DNA of 64,000 bases from Thalassotalea sp. ND16A (GTDB lineage Bacteria > Pseudomonadota > Gammaproteobacteria > Enterobacterales > Alteromonadaceae), in contig NZ_JQDZ01000048.1 in NCBI RefSeq assembly GCF_000764205.1, forward strand, positions 124,001 through 188,000, in the 5' to 3' direction. Made by a program: the position numbers and the translations under genes. Under the pieces are notes generated by a model. It saw only the letters and a program-made list of their open reading frames with translations, was not told the DNA's origin and did not search any database. Positions 35,446 to 45,014 of this stretch are shown piece by piece; positions within the stretch are counted from its first letter, which is position 1; every line of letters starts with the position of its first letter.

Positions 35446-35712
35446 TTAACAAATAAGCTGTCTAATTTCGTGCTCCAAACTTTCATCTATAATGTAACGC
35501 TGTTTCACAAACTGCAACATGGCTTGCGCAGATTCAGCACATTTCTCCATGCCTTGTGAGCATTGCCATAATAATTTGTAGCCATCATTAGTGTTTTTAA
35601 AGCACCAGGCGATGTCATGTATGTGTGTCAGCCAATCCAGGTTATCGATAAACTCTTGCTTATGCCCTTTTGCTACGATGGCGAAGAAATTCAAATCAGA
35701 ATACTCATCCAT
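35446..35712 (-). CDS. Small cytoplasmic protein of unknown function (88 aa)
   Basis: An 88-residue protein from the ATG at 35712, with GGAA about six bases upstream. The longer frame to 35844 only overlaps the amylase gene and has no support. The product is acidic and helical in appearance (DEYSDLNFFAIVAKGHKQEF, then HEIRQLIC at the end), with no signal peptide. It starts 22 bases after the amylase stop, so it is probably co-transcribed. No family was recognised. Confidence 0.6.
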   Translation of the reverse strand: MDEYSDLNFFAIVAKGHKQEFIDNLDWLTHIHDIAWCFKNTNDGYKLLWQCSQGMEKCAESAQAMLQFVKQRYIIDESLEHEIRQLIC

Positions 35713-35734
35713 ACAATTTCCAATGGCAGTTAGA

Positions 35735-37393
35735 CTAGATGGCTTTGCCAAGCAACGCATAAGTAAAATCACTATTAAGCGTGATCGCGCCATTGCTAAC
35801 GACAACCGATTGTTGCGAGTAATAATCAAATAGTACGTCGTCATCTTTAAATAACTGATAAACCGAGATGGTTTTCTTGCCTTTGGCCAGTCCTTGGGCC
35901 ACCAGCACCCGATCTTTGCCTGCTAACTCACGTTTGAAGATGTAGGGAGATTGATTTAACTGCTGATGTTCGCCTGAACCAACAGCGTCATGGGCACGGC
36001 GAAATTGCCCCAGTTTTTGCCAATGGGCCAAAATTTCCTGGGTATCGGCTTTTGCCAAGTCTTGCCAGTTCATGAAGGTGCGCATATGGGCATCGCCGAA
36101 GGCCGCTTCGGCATACATAGGGCGAGCCAGCTCATCACCGTAGTAAATTTGTACACCTCCTGGGGCTAACATTAATTTAAAAGCTGTTTCGAACGGCTTT
36201 TCGCGCTTTCTGTCATAAGAATCGTGATCATCATGGGAGCCGATATAATTCAAAATACCGATATCATTTAGCGCTCCATGATTCAGTGCTTGTGAATAGC
36301 TGGCAAATATTTGCTCCGCGGATTGTCCGGCATGGGCGACGAAACCCATATTGATTAACGCATCAAAACCAAAATCAAAGAAATCCACTTGCTTATCGCC
36401 ATAGTCGTAGGCACGGCCATCTTGTGCGGTATTTTTGAAACCGTTTACGCCCCAGTTAAACACTTCTCCGACCATATAAAATGGCAAGTCATCGGTGCCA
36501 AGCTGTGGGTTGTTACTTTTCCATGAGTTAAAGGCGAATTCACTTTCTTTTTTTAATACCGTCCAGATCTCCGCTTCCACATGTTTGGCGGTATCGACGC
36601 GAAATCCATCGACACCGTATTCTTTGACCCAGTCTGTTAGCCATTTAACGATGTAATACTTGGGCGCCCGTGGATAGCCGGTGCGTTTAAAAAATGCCTC
36701 AAGCTCAGCCAGCTCCTGTTGCAGTCGTCCTTCGCTTTGCCATTTGCTCAGTAACTGCGCTGGCAGCTCAACGTCGGCATTTATTTCGGTTTTGATGTCG
36801 GTAAGAGAGGTTGCCAAAGCACATTGGGTATTTTGTTGATAGTTTTGCCACTGGCAAATGGGGTTCGTTCTGATCCAGTCAGACGGCCATGCCCAGTCGG
36901 CTTGAGTTTCCGGGCCGGTATGGTTAATGATAACGTCCATCAGTACTTTAATATTGTGCTTATGGGCGGTGCTGATCATTTTCTTCAAATCGGCTTCGGT
37001 GCCGTAGTTGGCATCGACTGCGGTCCAGTCCTTCGGCCAATAGCCGTGATATGAATACGTTAACCCGGCCGATTCATCATAGCCATGTACTTGTTCGATT
37101 AACGGCGTCATCCATATAGCATCTACCCCCAGGCGGGTAAAATAGCCGTCTTCAATCTTTTCGATGATGCCTTTAATGTCGCCGCCTTCGAATCCTCGCA
37201 ATACTGCCGATTCTTTCGTCCGATTATAAGAGTGATCGTTGTCATGGTCGCCATTATTGAATCGGTCGGTCATCATAAAGTAGACGGTGGCATTTTTCCA
37301 AAAATCCGGAGCGGCTGGTGCAGCGTGAAGGTTAAGGGGGTTAATGAAACAACATGCTGCAAGCAGCGGAAGAAAAAATTTTTTAAAACGCAT
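35735..37393 (-). CDS. Secreted alpha-amylase family glycoside hydrolase (GH13)
   Basis: A 552-residue GH13 enzyme cleaving alpha-1,4-glucans. Signal peptide 1-24 (LLAACCFINPLNLHA). The four GH13 regions are present: DVIINH (153-158), GFRVDTAKH with nucleophile Asp267, GEVFNWG with acid/base Glu310, and GSHDDHD with Asp388. An inserted sub-domain follows region I (~165-245), and a C-terminal beta domain ends ALLGKAI. The enzyme is probably exported to the periplasm and possibly across the outer membrane by the T2SS found downstream in the window. It resembles marine gammaproteobacterial amylases that begin with a calcium-site region (TDRFNNGD). A MalT-like regulator is not adjacent. Confidence 0.95.
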   Translation of the reverse strand: MRFKKFFLPLLAACCFINPLNLHAAPAAPDFWKNATVYFMMTDRFNNGDHDNDHSYNRTKESAVLRGFEGGDIKGIIEKIEDGYFTRLGVDAIWMTPLIEQVHGYDESAGLTYSYHGYWPKDWTAVDANYGTEADLKKMISTAHKHNIKVLMDVIINHTGPETQADWAWPSDWIRTNPICQWQNYQQNTQCALATSLTDIKTEINADVELPAQLLSKWQSEGRLQQELAELEAFFKRTGYPRAPKYYIVKWLTDWVKEYGVDGFRVDTAKHVEAEIWTVLKKESEFAFNSWKSNNPQLGTDDLPFYMVGEVFNWGVNGFKNTAQDGRAYDYGDKQVDFFDFGFDALINMGFVAHAGQSAEQIFASYSQALNHGALNDIGILNYIGSHDDHDSYDRKREKPFETAFKLMLAPGGVQIYYGDELARPMYAEAAFGDAHMRTFMNWQDLAKADTQEILAHWQKLGQFRRAHDAVGSGEHQQLNQSPYIFKRELAGKDRVLVAQGLAKGKKTISVYQLFKDDDVLFDYYSQQSVVVSNGAITLNSDFTYALLGKAI

Positions 37394-37663
37394 TATCTGG
37401 TTACCTGTTTGTGTAGTTTGGTGACCACATAATTAGCTTTTTACTCGCGTAGAGTTAACTTAAATTTTCTTAAAAAAACTTAAACAACTGAAAAATAAAG
37501 AAATAGCTGCGACTTATTGTTTCGCCGCAGTGTTATAAAAGCCTCATATTATTTCAGCACAAAATGATCATTATAATTAATAACCAAACAATTCGGCCTA
37601 GCTCTATCGTTTTCGTGTATGATTAGCGTTCATTTAGCTATTTATATTCGACCATGGATCCTA

Positions 37664-38176
37664 ATGGAATCAGCAACAATAATTGCTCAGAGTGTTGGCC
37701 TGCTCAGTTTTGTGATTGGTGCCTGGTGTTTTACGCAAAAAGATGACCGCAAGTTTAAATGGATCATGGTTGCTTTAAACATTAATCATGCTCTACATTT
37801 TCTCTTACTTGGCGCATACACCTCTTCAGCATGCAGTGTATTATCCGCAAGCAGAACACTGACTTCGCTAAAAGTACAATCTAAGTTTGTCGCTTACCTA
37901 TTCATTTTAGCTATGGTGATGGTGAGCTCATTGTGGGCAACCATGTGGCATGATTGGTTAGCGATATTGGGTGGCTGCATTGGTACTTATGGACTGTTTT
38001 GTTTAACCGGCATAAAAATGAGAGCAACAATGTTAATCGGTTCTTGCTGCTGGTTACTAAATAATATTATTTTAGGCTCGATTGGCGGTACCATGCTGGA
38101 GCTGATGGCGATCAGCGTTAATCTGACCACCATGATACGAATGCGACAAGCTGTACAGCCGCAATACAGTAACTAA
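37664..38176 (+). CDS. YgjV-like inner membrane protein
   Basis: A 170-residue membrane protein (start at 37664, MESATIIAQSVG; the open frame reaches back to 37619 but gives a poor N-terminus). About five to six helices; the sequence GLLSFVIGAWCFTQKDDRKFKW followed by HALHFLLLGAYTSSACSVLS is typical of the YgjV family of small bacterial inner-membrane proteins of unknown function. It is isolated between divergent or unrelated units: the 270-base spacer to the amylase holds no visible gene, only AT-rich promoter-like DNA. Confidence 0.78.
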   Translation: MESATIIAQSVGLLSFVIGAWCFTQKDDRKFKWIMVALNINHALHFLLLGAYTSSACSVLSASRTLTSLKVQSKFVAYLFILAMVMVSSLWATMWHDWLAILGGCIGTYGLFCLTGIKMRATMLIGSCCWLLNNIILGSIGGTMLELMAISVNLTTMIRMRQAVQPQYSN

Positions 38177-38300
38177 GCTGGGTTAGGGATATTGACGGCT
38201 TTTGCTGTTATACTTCACGCCTCTATTCTTCCTCACGATCTGCTACTAGTATCACCAAGCTAGCGCAGTCCGTAAATTATGCCAATGCCCGAGGCTTTAT

Positions 38301-39491
38301 ATGTCATTTTCAAAACTTGGATTATGCGATCCTATTGTAACAGCTTTAACTGAGCTGGGTTATAAAGCTCCAACCGCCATCCAGGAACAGGCGATACCCG
38401 TTATCTTGTCTGGTAAAGACATAATAGCCGGGGCGCAGACGGGTACGGGCAAGACCGCCAGCTTTGTTTTGCCAATATTGGAATCGTTAAATACCGAACG
38501 TAAGCTGCGTGGCAAGCGTATTCGCACACTCATTCTTACGCCAACTCGCGAGCTTGCTGTACAGGTTGAGGCCAGCATTAGTAATTACGGCAAGTATCTT
38601 AACTTGAGCTCGATGGCAATGTATGGTGGCATTGACGCCGCGCCCCAAATACAGCGGCTGATATGGGGCATAGATATTCTGGTTGCCACCCCAGGTCGGT
38701 TGTTAGATATGGCGCATCAACGGGTATTACATTTTGATGAACTGGAAATGCTGGTGCTGGATGAAGCCGACAGAATGCTGGATATGGGCTTTATCGATGA
38801 CATCAATAAAATTATTGAACGCCTGCCCAAACAACGGCAAAATTTATTGTTTTCTGCCACCATCACCGATGATGTTCGTTTTTTGGCGAAAAGAACGCTC
38901 GATGATGCGGTAGAAATATCGACTGCGGCGCAAGGTGCAACAGTTACGAAAATTAATCAGTGGCTGATCACCGTAGACAAGAGCAATAAATCAGCCCTAC
39001 TTAGTCATTTGATTAAAGAGCACGAGTGGCAGCAAGCGCTTATTTTTATCGAAACCAAACACGGCGCTGCCAAGCTGGTAAGTCAATTGGAGAAGCGCGG
39101 CATTAACGCTGAATCCATTCATAGCGGCAGAACGCAAGCGGTGCGAGAAAAAATTCTCAGTGAGTTTAAATCGGGTGCGATCAAATTTTTAGTGGCCACC
39201 GGTATTGCCGCCCGCGGCATCGATATTGGTGAGCTTGCTCGTGTGGTGAATTATGATTTGCCCGACAAGGCAGATGATTATATTCATCGCATTGGCCGTA
39301 CCGGACGCGCCGGCTTAAGTGGTGAAGCCATCTCTTTTGTTGCCAAAGATAATTTTAGAAATCTGTGTGCTATCGAAAGTCGACTCGGCCATATTATTGA
39401 ACGTAAGGAAATTGCGGGCTTTGCCGTCAAAAAGGTAGTGCCAGTGTCTATTTTGAATTACGTGCCTAAGAATAAGCCGCAAAGAAGATAG
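38301..39491 (+). CDS. DEAD-box RNA helicase, RhlE type
   Basis: A 396-residue ATP-dependent RNA helicase. All core motifs are seen: Q motif (FSKLGLCDPIVTAL, IQEQAIP), Walker A AQTGTGKT, Ia PTRELA, TPGR, DEAD in LVLDEADRMLDMGF, SAT, and the second RecA domain with RGIDIG and HRIGRTGR. The C-terminus is short (ends NKPQRR) and basic. RhlE proteins assist ribosome assembly and mRNA turnover, often important in the cold. The stop is followed at 15 bases by an inverted-repeat element. Confidence 0.93.
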   Translation: MSFSKLGLCDPIVTALTELGYKAPTAIQEQAIPVILSGKDIIAGAQTGTGKTASFVLPILESLNTERKLRGKRIRTLILTPTRELAVQVEASISNYGKYLNLSSMAMYGGIDAAPQIQRLIWGIDILVATPGRLLDMAHQRVLHFDELEMLVLDEADRMLDMGFIDDINKIIERLPKQRQNLLFSATITDDVRFLAKRTLDDAVEISTAAQGATVTKINQWLITVDKSNKSALLSHLIKEHEWQQALIFIETKHGAAKLVSQLEKRGINAESIHSGRTQAVREKILSEFKSGAIKFLVATGIAARGIDIGELARVVNYDLPDKADDYIHRIGRTGRAGLSGEAISFVAKDNFRNLCAIESRLGHIIERKEIAGFAVKKVVPVSILNYVPKNKPQRR

Positions 39492-39505
39492 CTGTATGCT
39501 GGCAT

Positions 39506-39632
39506 CGAGCTACTGGCAGATCGCGTGAGCGACAAGTAAATATACTTTTAGATTTCTGGGTTCGGCTACAGCTTTGGAATAGCGTCGAACATATAATGTC
39601 TATTCCACTGCCCGTAGCTCGTAGCCAGTAGC
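39506..39632. repeat. Inverted-repeat element, distant relative of the dispersed repeat family
   Basis: Outer arms GCTACTGGC (39509-39517) and GCCAGTAGC (39624-39632) enclose an inner stem TGGAATAG (39575-39582)/CTATTCCA (39600-39607). The outer sequences recall the head of copies A and B (GAGCTACTGGC), but the interior differs. It fills the spacer between the convergent helicase and the Hpt-like gene and may act as a shared terminator. Confidence 0.65.
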
Positions 39633-39635
39633 CCT

Positions 39636-41297
39636 TTACGCTTCTTCAACATAGCTGACAACTTCATCCATTGCCTCATTCATTTCCACAATGATGGTCA
39701 CGGCTTGGTGAAGATCTTCCTTCTCGCATGCTTGTTGCATCTGCTCACAAGTTTTTATCAGCCTTGGTGCTGACAATAAGCCTGCTGTTTTTAATATCGA
39801 ACCATTGATTTCGGCCACCTCGGTCATATCATTTTGCGCCAGGGCTGCTTTAAGCTTTTGCAAGTTATGCTTGTTTCGTTTCATATAATCATCAAGCATA
39901 TATACCGCCATTTCGGGCGAGCCATGATATTGATTGAATTTTTCCAAATTAATGACCAATTCATTTATCTGCTGATAACTTATTAGGTTATTATCTTCTT
40001 CATCGACGTCTTCAACAACTTCTACTGTGCTTTCATTTTGCCCAACTTCAGCTTGCAGGTTAATTTGCAGTTCTTCTTCTAGCTTGGCTTTTTCTTTTAA
40101 TTTCAACTTTTTCAATGCTCGTTCAGCTTTCGTTTCATTTTGTAGTTCAAACTCAATCCCAGCGCGATAGCTGCTATTGACTAAGTTCAGTAACCGCCAT
40201 GCCAAATATAAGCTGGTGGATAGCAGAATTAAAATAAAGAAGAAGCCCACCGGTTGCATGGTCGACTCTTTAACCTTAATGCCAATAATTGGCAAACTTA
40301 ACTCAAATTCGGGTAAGTCATAAAAATTGGGTCGCTCGATTAACGAAGCGGCTTGACTAAGGAAAATTTGATACGAATTTAACTGCTTTATCACTTTCCC
40401 AGTGGTTAAGTTTTCGTCACGCCATTTGGCAAACAACTGGCCAGAGCCCATTAACTGATTGATGATGGCTTCGATATCTTTGGTCAACAAGGCTAACGTT
40501 TTATCTTCTGAATGCTCCTGTAACTTAATATTGATATTCTTGGTTACGTTAGCGATTCGAGTAGAGATTTGATTGAATTGATAATCACTCACCGTCGATG
40601 ATAATGCCGTTAATTGAATTTGTAATTTCAATAATTCCTGATAAATGTATTGGTAAACTTGTGCATATCTCATCACCCCGATCATAGATTGAAAGTTGTT
40701 TTTTTGCACAACATTTTGACTGTTAACGACCTCGTATGAGCTTCGAGTTAGCATAGTTTGCTTTTCTTGACGTAAAACATTCACTCGTTCAACGAGCTCA
40801 GCTATGGTTTTGCTATTGGCGATATACTGTCCATTGCGTGATTGCCGGATCAAAATTAAATCATCCACCAAAATCACAAATCGTTTATAGCTGTCAGCAA
40901 ATACCTGCGCCGTTTGGGCAATTTCATCGGCGCTATTGGCGCGCAGATCATCATTTACCATGACTACATGTTGCTTACTTAAGTCGACTATCTCTAACCA
41001 GGCTTGCTTAGCATCCTCTAGAGGTTGATCAAGTTGTTGATGAGTAATTGCCAGCTGTTGGGCGACTAACTGATTTTCCAGTTCCGCCACACTTTTCATC
41101 AATTGAGCATTATTTTTAATGAATGGAATCTGATGTTGTTGCAGGAATTCGGATTTTTTAGCCTGTTGGCTGTACAGCCATAGAGATGTGCTAACAAGTA
41201 AAACCATCGTTGCTAACAGCAATGCGATGTATAATATTGCCTTAGTTACAATGAAGCCCGGTGTTTTTACCGATGAATTAACGCCATGCATAGCCAC
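39636..41297 (-). CDS. Membrane protein with degenerate Hpt-like C-terminal domain
   Basis: A 553-residue protein with two membrane helices, ~15-40 (KAILYIALLLATMVLLVSTS) and ~350-370 (GFFFILILLSTSLYLAWRLL), separated by a ~300-residue helical periplasmic region. An acidic, Glu/Lys-rich coil follows (~380-440). The last ~115 residues look like a histidine phosphotransfer four-helix bundle (GSILKTAGLLSAPRLIKTC), but the expected acceptor His is replaced, apparently by Ser. There is no kinase or receiver domain. It resembles sensor-kinase architecture without the enzyme parts. Function unknown; position upstream of orn on the same strand carries no clear hint. Confidence 0.7.
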   Translation of the reverse strand: MAMHGVNSSVKTPGFIVTKAILYIALLLATMVLLVSTSLWLYSQQAKKSEFLQQHQIPFIKNNAQLMKSVAELENQLVAQQLAITHQQLDQPLEDAKQAWLEIVDLSKQHVVMVNDDLRANSADEIAQTAQVFADSYKRFVILVDDLILIRQSRNGQYIANSKTIAELVERVNVLRQEKQTMLTRSSYEVVNSQNVVQKNNFQSMIGVMRYAQVYQYIYQELLKLQIQLTALSSTVSDYQFNQISTRIANVTKNINIKLQEHSEDKTLALLTKDIEAIINQLMGSGQLFAKWRDENLTTGKVIKQLNSYQIFLSQAASLIERPNFYDLPEFELSLPIIGIKVKESTMQPVGFFFILILLSTSLYLAWRLLNLVNSSYRAGIEFELQNETKAERALKKLKLKEKAKLEEELQINLQAEVGQNESTVEVVEDVDEEDNNLISYQQINELVINLEKFNQYHGSPEMAVYMLDDYMKRNKHNLQKLKAALAQNDMTEVAEINGSILKTAGLLSAPRLIKTCEQMQQACEKEDLHQAVTIIVEMNEAMDEVVSYVEEA

Positions 41298-41479
41298 AAA
41301 CCTTTATTTTTCTTATTAGCTGACAAAATATTACTACTAATTTATTAGTAACTGCTATTCATTAGCTTAGTACAAAAATTCATGATCGTTAGGTTAATTC
41401 ATGGGTAAATGAATTTTTCTAAAAATTGTGGTAATTCTGGCATTTAAATCGCTGTGCTTTGGCACTTTTTGCCTGACGC

Positions 41480-42025
41480 TTAAATTTTAAAAACCTGTTG
41501 TCGATATACTTTTAATTCGGCAATAGACTCTCTGATATCATCCAAGGCTAAATGGGTCCCCTGCTTTACCACTTGTTCTAATATCGCGGGTTGCCAACGT
41601 TTAACCAACTCTTTAATGGTACTAACATCAATATTTCGATAATGAAAATACTCTTCAAAATCAATCATGTATTTATTAATGAAGCGCCTGTCCTGGCCAA
41701 TAGAATTACCACACATAGGTGAAACGCCTTTCTGAACATATTGTTCAATAAATGCAATTGTGGCCTGTTCAGCTTGTAGTAACGTGGTTTTTGAATCTCG
41801 GCAGCGCTGCGTTAAACCACTTATTCCGTGTTGTTTTATACACCACTCGTTCATATTATTTAATACATCATCATCTTGATGAATGGCAAACACCGGCCCC
41901 TCTGCCAAGATATTTAACTCACCGTCGGTAATGATTGATGCGATTTCAAGGATCACATCATGTTCTGGTTCTAAACCGGTCATTTCTAGATCTAACCAGA
42001 TTAAATTGTTTGCATTTACCGCCAT
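41480..42025 (-). CDS. orn: Oligoribonuclease Orn
   Basis: A 181-residue 3'-5' exoribonuclease that degrades two- to five-nucleotide RNAs, including pGpG from cyclic-di-GMP breakdown. DEDDh motifs: Asp12 and Glu14 in [13 protein letters not shown], the middle Asp in [10 protein letters not shown], and the late His-Asp pair in [15 protein letters not shown]. Length matches the family (about 180). The gene is divergent from rsgA by about 100 bases, a conserved gammaproteobacterial arrangement. Confidence 0.97.
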   Translation of the reverse strand: MAVNANNLIWLDLEMTGLEPEHDVILEIASIITDGELNILAEGPVFAIHQDDDVLNNMNEWCIKQHGISGLTQRCRDSKTTLLQAEQATIAFIEQYVQKGVSPMCGNSIGQDRRFINKYMIDFEEYFHYRNIDVSTIKELVKRWQPAILEQVVKQGTHLALDDIRESIAELKVYRQQVFKI

Positions 42026-42129
42026 TTACCCGTCCATTAGTTTGATTTTCATTCTTGCTCTGGTACGAGTATAATACGGGATAAATTAATGCTTTCATAA
42101 TCTAATCTAAAAACTAATGAATTTTATCC

Positions 42130-43161
42130 GTGGCTAAAGCTAAGAAACTGACCAAAGGTCAACACCGCCGTATTAAGCAAAATATTGCCAACAAGTTAAA
42201 CAAAGAAACCCAGATAACTTGGCAAGATAATGAGCTTAGTGAACAACAAACTGGCATTATTGTCAGTCGTTTTGGCCAGCATGCCGATGTTGAAAGCCCT
42301 GACGGCGAAGTGTTTCGTTGTAATATTCGCCGCACTGTTGACAGCATAGTTTGCGGCGATATTGTGGTATGGCGCCAAGGCAAAGAAACTCAGCACAGCA
42401 TACGCGGTGTTATTGAAGCCGTACATGAAAGAACTTCAGTGCTGGCAAGGCCTGATGTCTACGATGGGGTAAAACCCATTGCGGCAAACATTGACCAAAT
42501 ATTTATCGTTTCCTCGGTGGTACCGGCGTTTAATCCTGACATTATAGACCGCTATTTGGTGGCCACCGAATTAACCGGCATTAAGCCAATCATAGTACTG
42601 AATAAGATTGATTTGCTGAGCGCTGAAAACAAGCTGAAAATTGACCGACACTTGCAGCTTTATCACGACATAGGCTATGAAGTGCTGTACACCAGCTCGA
42701 AGGCACAACAAGGCATAGAAAACATTACCGACAAATTAAATGACAAAACCAGTATTTTTGTCGGCCAGTCGGGTGTGGGTAAGTCCACTCTGGTCAATTC
42801 ATTAATGCCAGAGCTGGGCTTGCTTACCAAAGAAGTTTCAGAAAATTCAGGGTTAGGCCAACACACGACCACGGTTGCCCGTTTGTATCACTTTCCAACC
42901 GGCGGGCGCTTAATCGACTCACCCGGTATTCGCGAGTTTGGTTTGTGGCATTTATCGCCGGAACAAGTGGATCAGGGTTTTATCGAATTTCAGTCATACT
43001 TTGGTTATTGTAAATTTCGTGATTGCAAACATCAAAACGATCCCGGTTGCGCTTTGCAACAAGCGGTCAGCGATGGCAAAATCAACCCTTTGCGCTTTGC
43101 CAGTTATCAGCGGATATTGGCCAGTCTGGGTGATAATAAGCTGACCTCACGCTTTAACTAA
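42130..43161 (+). CDS. rsgA: Small ribosomal subunit biogenesis GTPase RsgA
   Basis: A 343-residue circularly permuted GTPase checking late 30S assembly. The GTG start gives MAKAKKLTKGQHRRIK. An OB-fold domain comes first (~35-110), then the permuted G motifs in the order NKIDLL (G4), GQSGVGKS (G1, ~212-219) and DSPGIREFG (G3). The C-terminal zinc site is formed by Cys/His in CKFRDCKHQNDPGC. It is followed by psd 113 bases later, and orn is divergent: the orn-rsgA-psd order is typical of gammaproteobacteria. Confidence 0.97.
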   Translation: MAKAKKLTKGQHRRIKQNIANKLNKETQITWQDNELSEQQTGIIVSRFGQHADVESPDGEVFRCNIRRTVDSIVCGDIVVWRQGKETQHSIRGVIEAVHERTSVLARPDVYDGVKPIAANIDQIFIVSSVVPAFNPDIIDRYLVATELTGIKPIIVLNKIDLLSAENKLKIDRHLQLYHDIGYEVLYTSSKAQQGIENITDKLNDKTSIFVGQSGVGKSTLVNSLMPELGLLTKEVSENSGLGQHTTTVARLYHFPTGGRLIDSPGIREFGLWHLSPEQVDQGFIEFQSYFGYCKFRDCKHQNDPGCALQQAVSDGKINPLRFASYQRILASLGDNKLTSRFN

Positions 43162-43274
43162 GCGGACAAATTTAAGCATAAAATATGCATTACATAAAAA
43201 TACTTTAATCATTTAATAATTTACGTCGGTAAATCACTTTTTACTGACACTGTATCGTTTAAAAGGAAACTCTT

Positions 43275-44147
43275 GTGTCATTGGATAATATGAAAATTGC
43301 CCTACAATACGCTATGCCAAAACATGGTTTATCTCGTTTAGTGGGCAAGTTTGCCGGCGCCAAAGCGGGGCCTTTAACCACCTTTGCTATTAAGCGTTTT
43401 ATTAAAGCTTACAGCATTAATATGAGTGAAGCCAAGCTGCAAGATGCCGCTGATTTTGCCACTTTCAATGATTTCTTTACCCGTGAATTGCAAGATGGTG
43501 CACGCACCATTAACCCCGATGTTAAGGACGTCTGTTTCCCGGTGGATGGTGCTATCAGCCAACAAGGTGACATAATTGACGATCAAATTATTCAGGCCAA
43601 GGGCTTTAATTATTCGCTGGAAACCTTGTTAGGTGGCAAAAAAGCAACGGCTGAACCGTTTCAGGGCGGTAAATTTTCCACCATATATCTGGCGCCGAAA
43701 GATTATCACCGCATTCATATGCCAATCGCCGGTACCTTGCGCGAAATGATTTTTGTGCCTGGCGATCTATTTTCGGTAAACCCGCTGACGGCGAATAATG
43801 TACCGAATCTGTTTTCCCGCAATGAACGCGTAGTGGCTATTTTTGATACTGCCATCGGACCGATGGCGATGGTTCTTGTCGGCGCCACCATTGTTGCCAG
43901 CATTGAAACCGTTTGGGCCGGCACAATTGCCCCAAATAAAGAAAAACAAGTGATGACCTGGACCTACCCGAGCACCGGTGAAAACGCCATTCACCTGGAA
44001 AAAGGCGCAGAAATGGGCCGTTTCAAACTTGGCTCAACCACGGTTTGCTGTTTCCCGCCAAATACCATTGAATTTACCGAAGGGGATGGCCCTGAAACGG
44101 TAACCCGGTTAGGTAAACCATACGCCACAATTATCAAGGAAGATTAA
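43275..44147 (+). CDS. psd: Phosphatidylserine decarboxylase proenzyme
   Basis: A 290-residue membrane-associated enzyme making phosphatidylethanolamine. The GTG start has AAGGA seven bases upstream. Self-cleavage occurs within the LGST motif at residues 252-255, converting Ser254 to the pyruvoyl group; Asp91 and His148 ([11 protein letters not shown]) fit the catalytic Asp-His-Ser scheme for maturation. The protein lacks clear membrane helices but has the amphipathic N-terminus ([18 protein letters not shown]). A hairpin (44162-44189) follows, shared with the convergent gsp operon. Confidence 0.97.
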   Translation: MSLDNMKIALQYAMPKHGLSRLVGKFAGAKAGPLTTFAIKRFIKAYSINMSEAKLQDAADFATFNDFFTRELQDGARTINPDVKDVCFPVDGAISQQGDIIDDQIIQAKGFNYSLETLLGGKKATAEPFQGGKFSTIYLAPKDYHRIHMPIAGTLREMIFVPGDLFSVNPLTANNVPNLFSRNERVVAIFDTAIGPMAMVLVGATIVASIETVWAGTIAPNKEKQVMTWTYPSTGENAIHLEKGAEMGRFKLGSTTVCCFPPNTIEFTEGDGPETVTRLGKPYATIIKED

Positions 44148-44161
44148 AAAACGCAATTAAT

Positions 44162-44189
44162 TGGGCAGTCTGCAATTGTTGGCTGCCCA
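44162..44189. terminator. Stem-loop between psd and the end of the gsp operon
   Basis: TGGGCAG (44162-44168) pairs with CTGCCCA (44183-44189) around a 14-base loop. The T-run on the plus strand is poor, so terminator strength is uncertain. Position between the convergent psd and gspN genes supports a role in transcript ending. Confidence 0.5.
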
Positions 44190-44225
44190 GCTAAGCCATT
44201 TAGTCGGCTAAAATATCAAGGACTA

Positions 44226-44975
44226 TTATAGACTGATTTTATAGCGGCCTTGCCGATCTTTGTTACCGATAAAACCGAGTACAGGTTTCAAGTTTTCTGG
44301 AAACTTATCGCCTGGGGTTAGATAACCATTCGCCTTTATTCGGCTTTTACTCAGCACATAGGCGGTAAGCTCCAGCCCTAAATCATTGTTCGGATCTATG
44401 GTAATATTGAGCGAGCCCTTTTCACAACTGAGCAGGGCTGTTAACGAGCCCAATTCAACGTTTTCTTCCAGCGCATTTACTCTGGCATTCGGCCAGTTTA
44501 TTGCACCTTGGGCAACCTCACATATCGGCTTACCTATGGCAAACTCTGCCATGGTCAAATGAATTTGGCCGGCGGCAGTGACATCTATTGGTAAGTTTAA
44601 CTGGCCAATAACTTCATTAGCATCTATCTTAATATCAGCATTGGATATTGCTAGCTCAGAGGTTAAATTTGATAGCTCAAGTCGACCTGAGATACTGGCT
44701 AAGTTACTGCCCATAGTTACCGTAACCTCTGGCTTTAGTGTTATCAGCGAAAAATAACTCACTGACCAGTTCACATTTTCAAGACTGAGTTGATTAATCG
44801 TTAACGTCTTCGCTTTGCCGGAAAAAACAGAACCGCTAATATCGTGCAAGCTTACCCCTGTTGGCAACTCTATACGCGACAGTAATTTATCTGCTGGCGC
44901 CAAATTGACCAAAAACACTAAATACAGCAGGATAAATCCGGTAAAAATGGCTAAATATTTTTTTATTTGTTTCAT
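44226..44975 (-). CDS. gspN: Type II secretion system protein N
   Basis: A 249-residue T2SS component with one N-terminal membrane helix (KYLAIFTGFILLYLVFLVNL) and a beta-rich periplasmic part containing the family-like VSLHDISGSVFSGKAKTL, WSVSYFSL and ending DRQGRYKISL. GspN is not universal in T2SS operons and its role in the complex is poorly understood. It is the last gene of the operon, 39 bases after gspM. Confidence 0.88.
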   Translation of the reverse strand: MKQIKKYLAIFTGFILLYLVFLVNLAPADKLLSRIELPTGVSLHDISGSVFSGKAKTLTINQLSLENVNWSVSYFSLITLKPEVTVTMGSNLASISGRLELSNLTSELAISNADIKIDANEVIGQLNLPIDVTAAGQIHLTMAEFAIGKPICEVAQGAINWPNARVNALEENVELGSLTALLSCEKGSLNITIDPNNDLGLELTAYVLSKSRIKANGYLTPGDKFPENLKPVLGFIGNKDRQGRYKISL

Positions 44976-45014
44976 ACTAAAGAAATTCTTGTTTTTTTAT
45001 TTGGTTAACAACAA

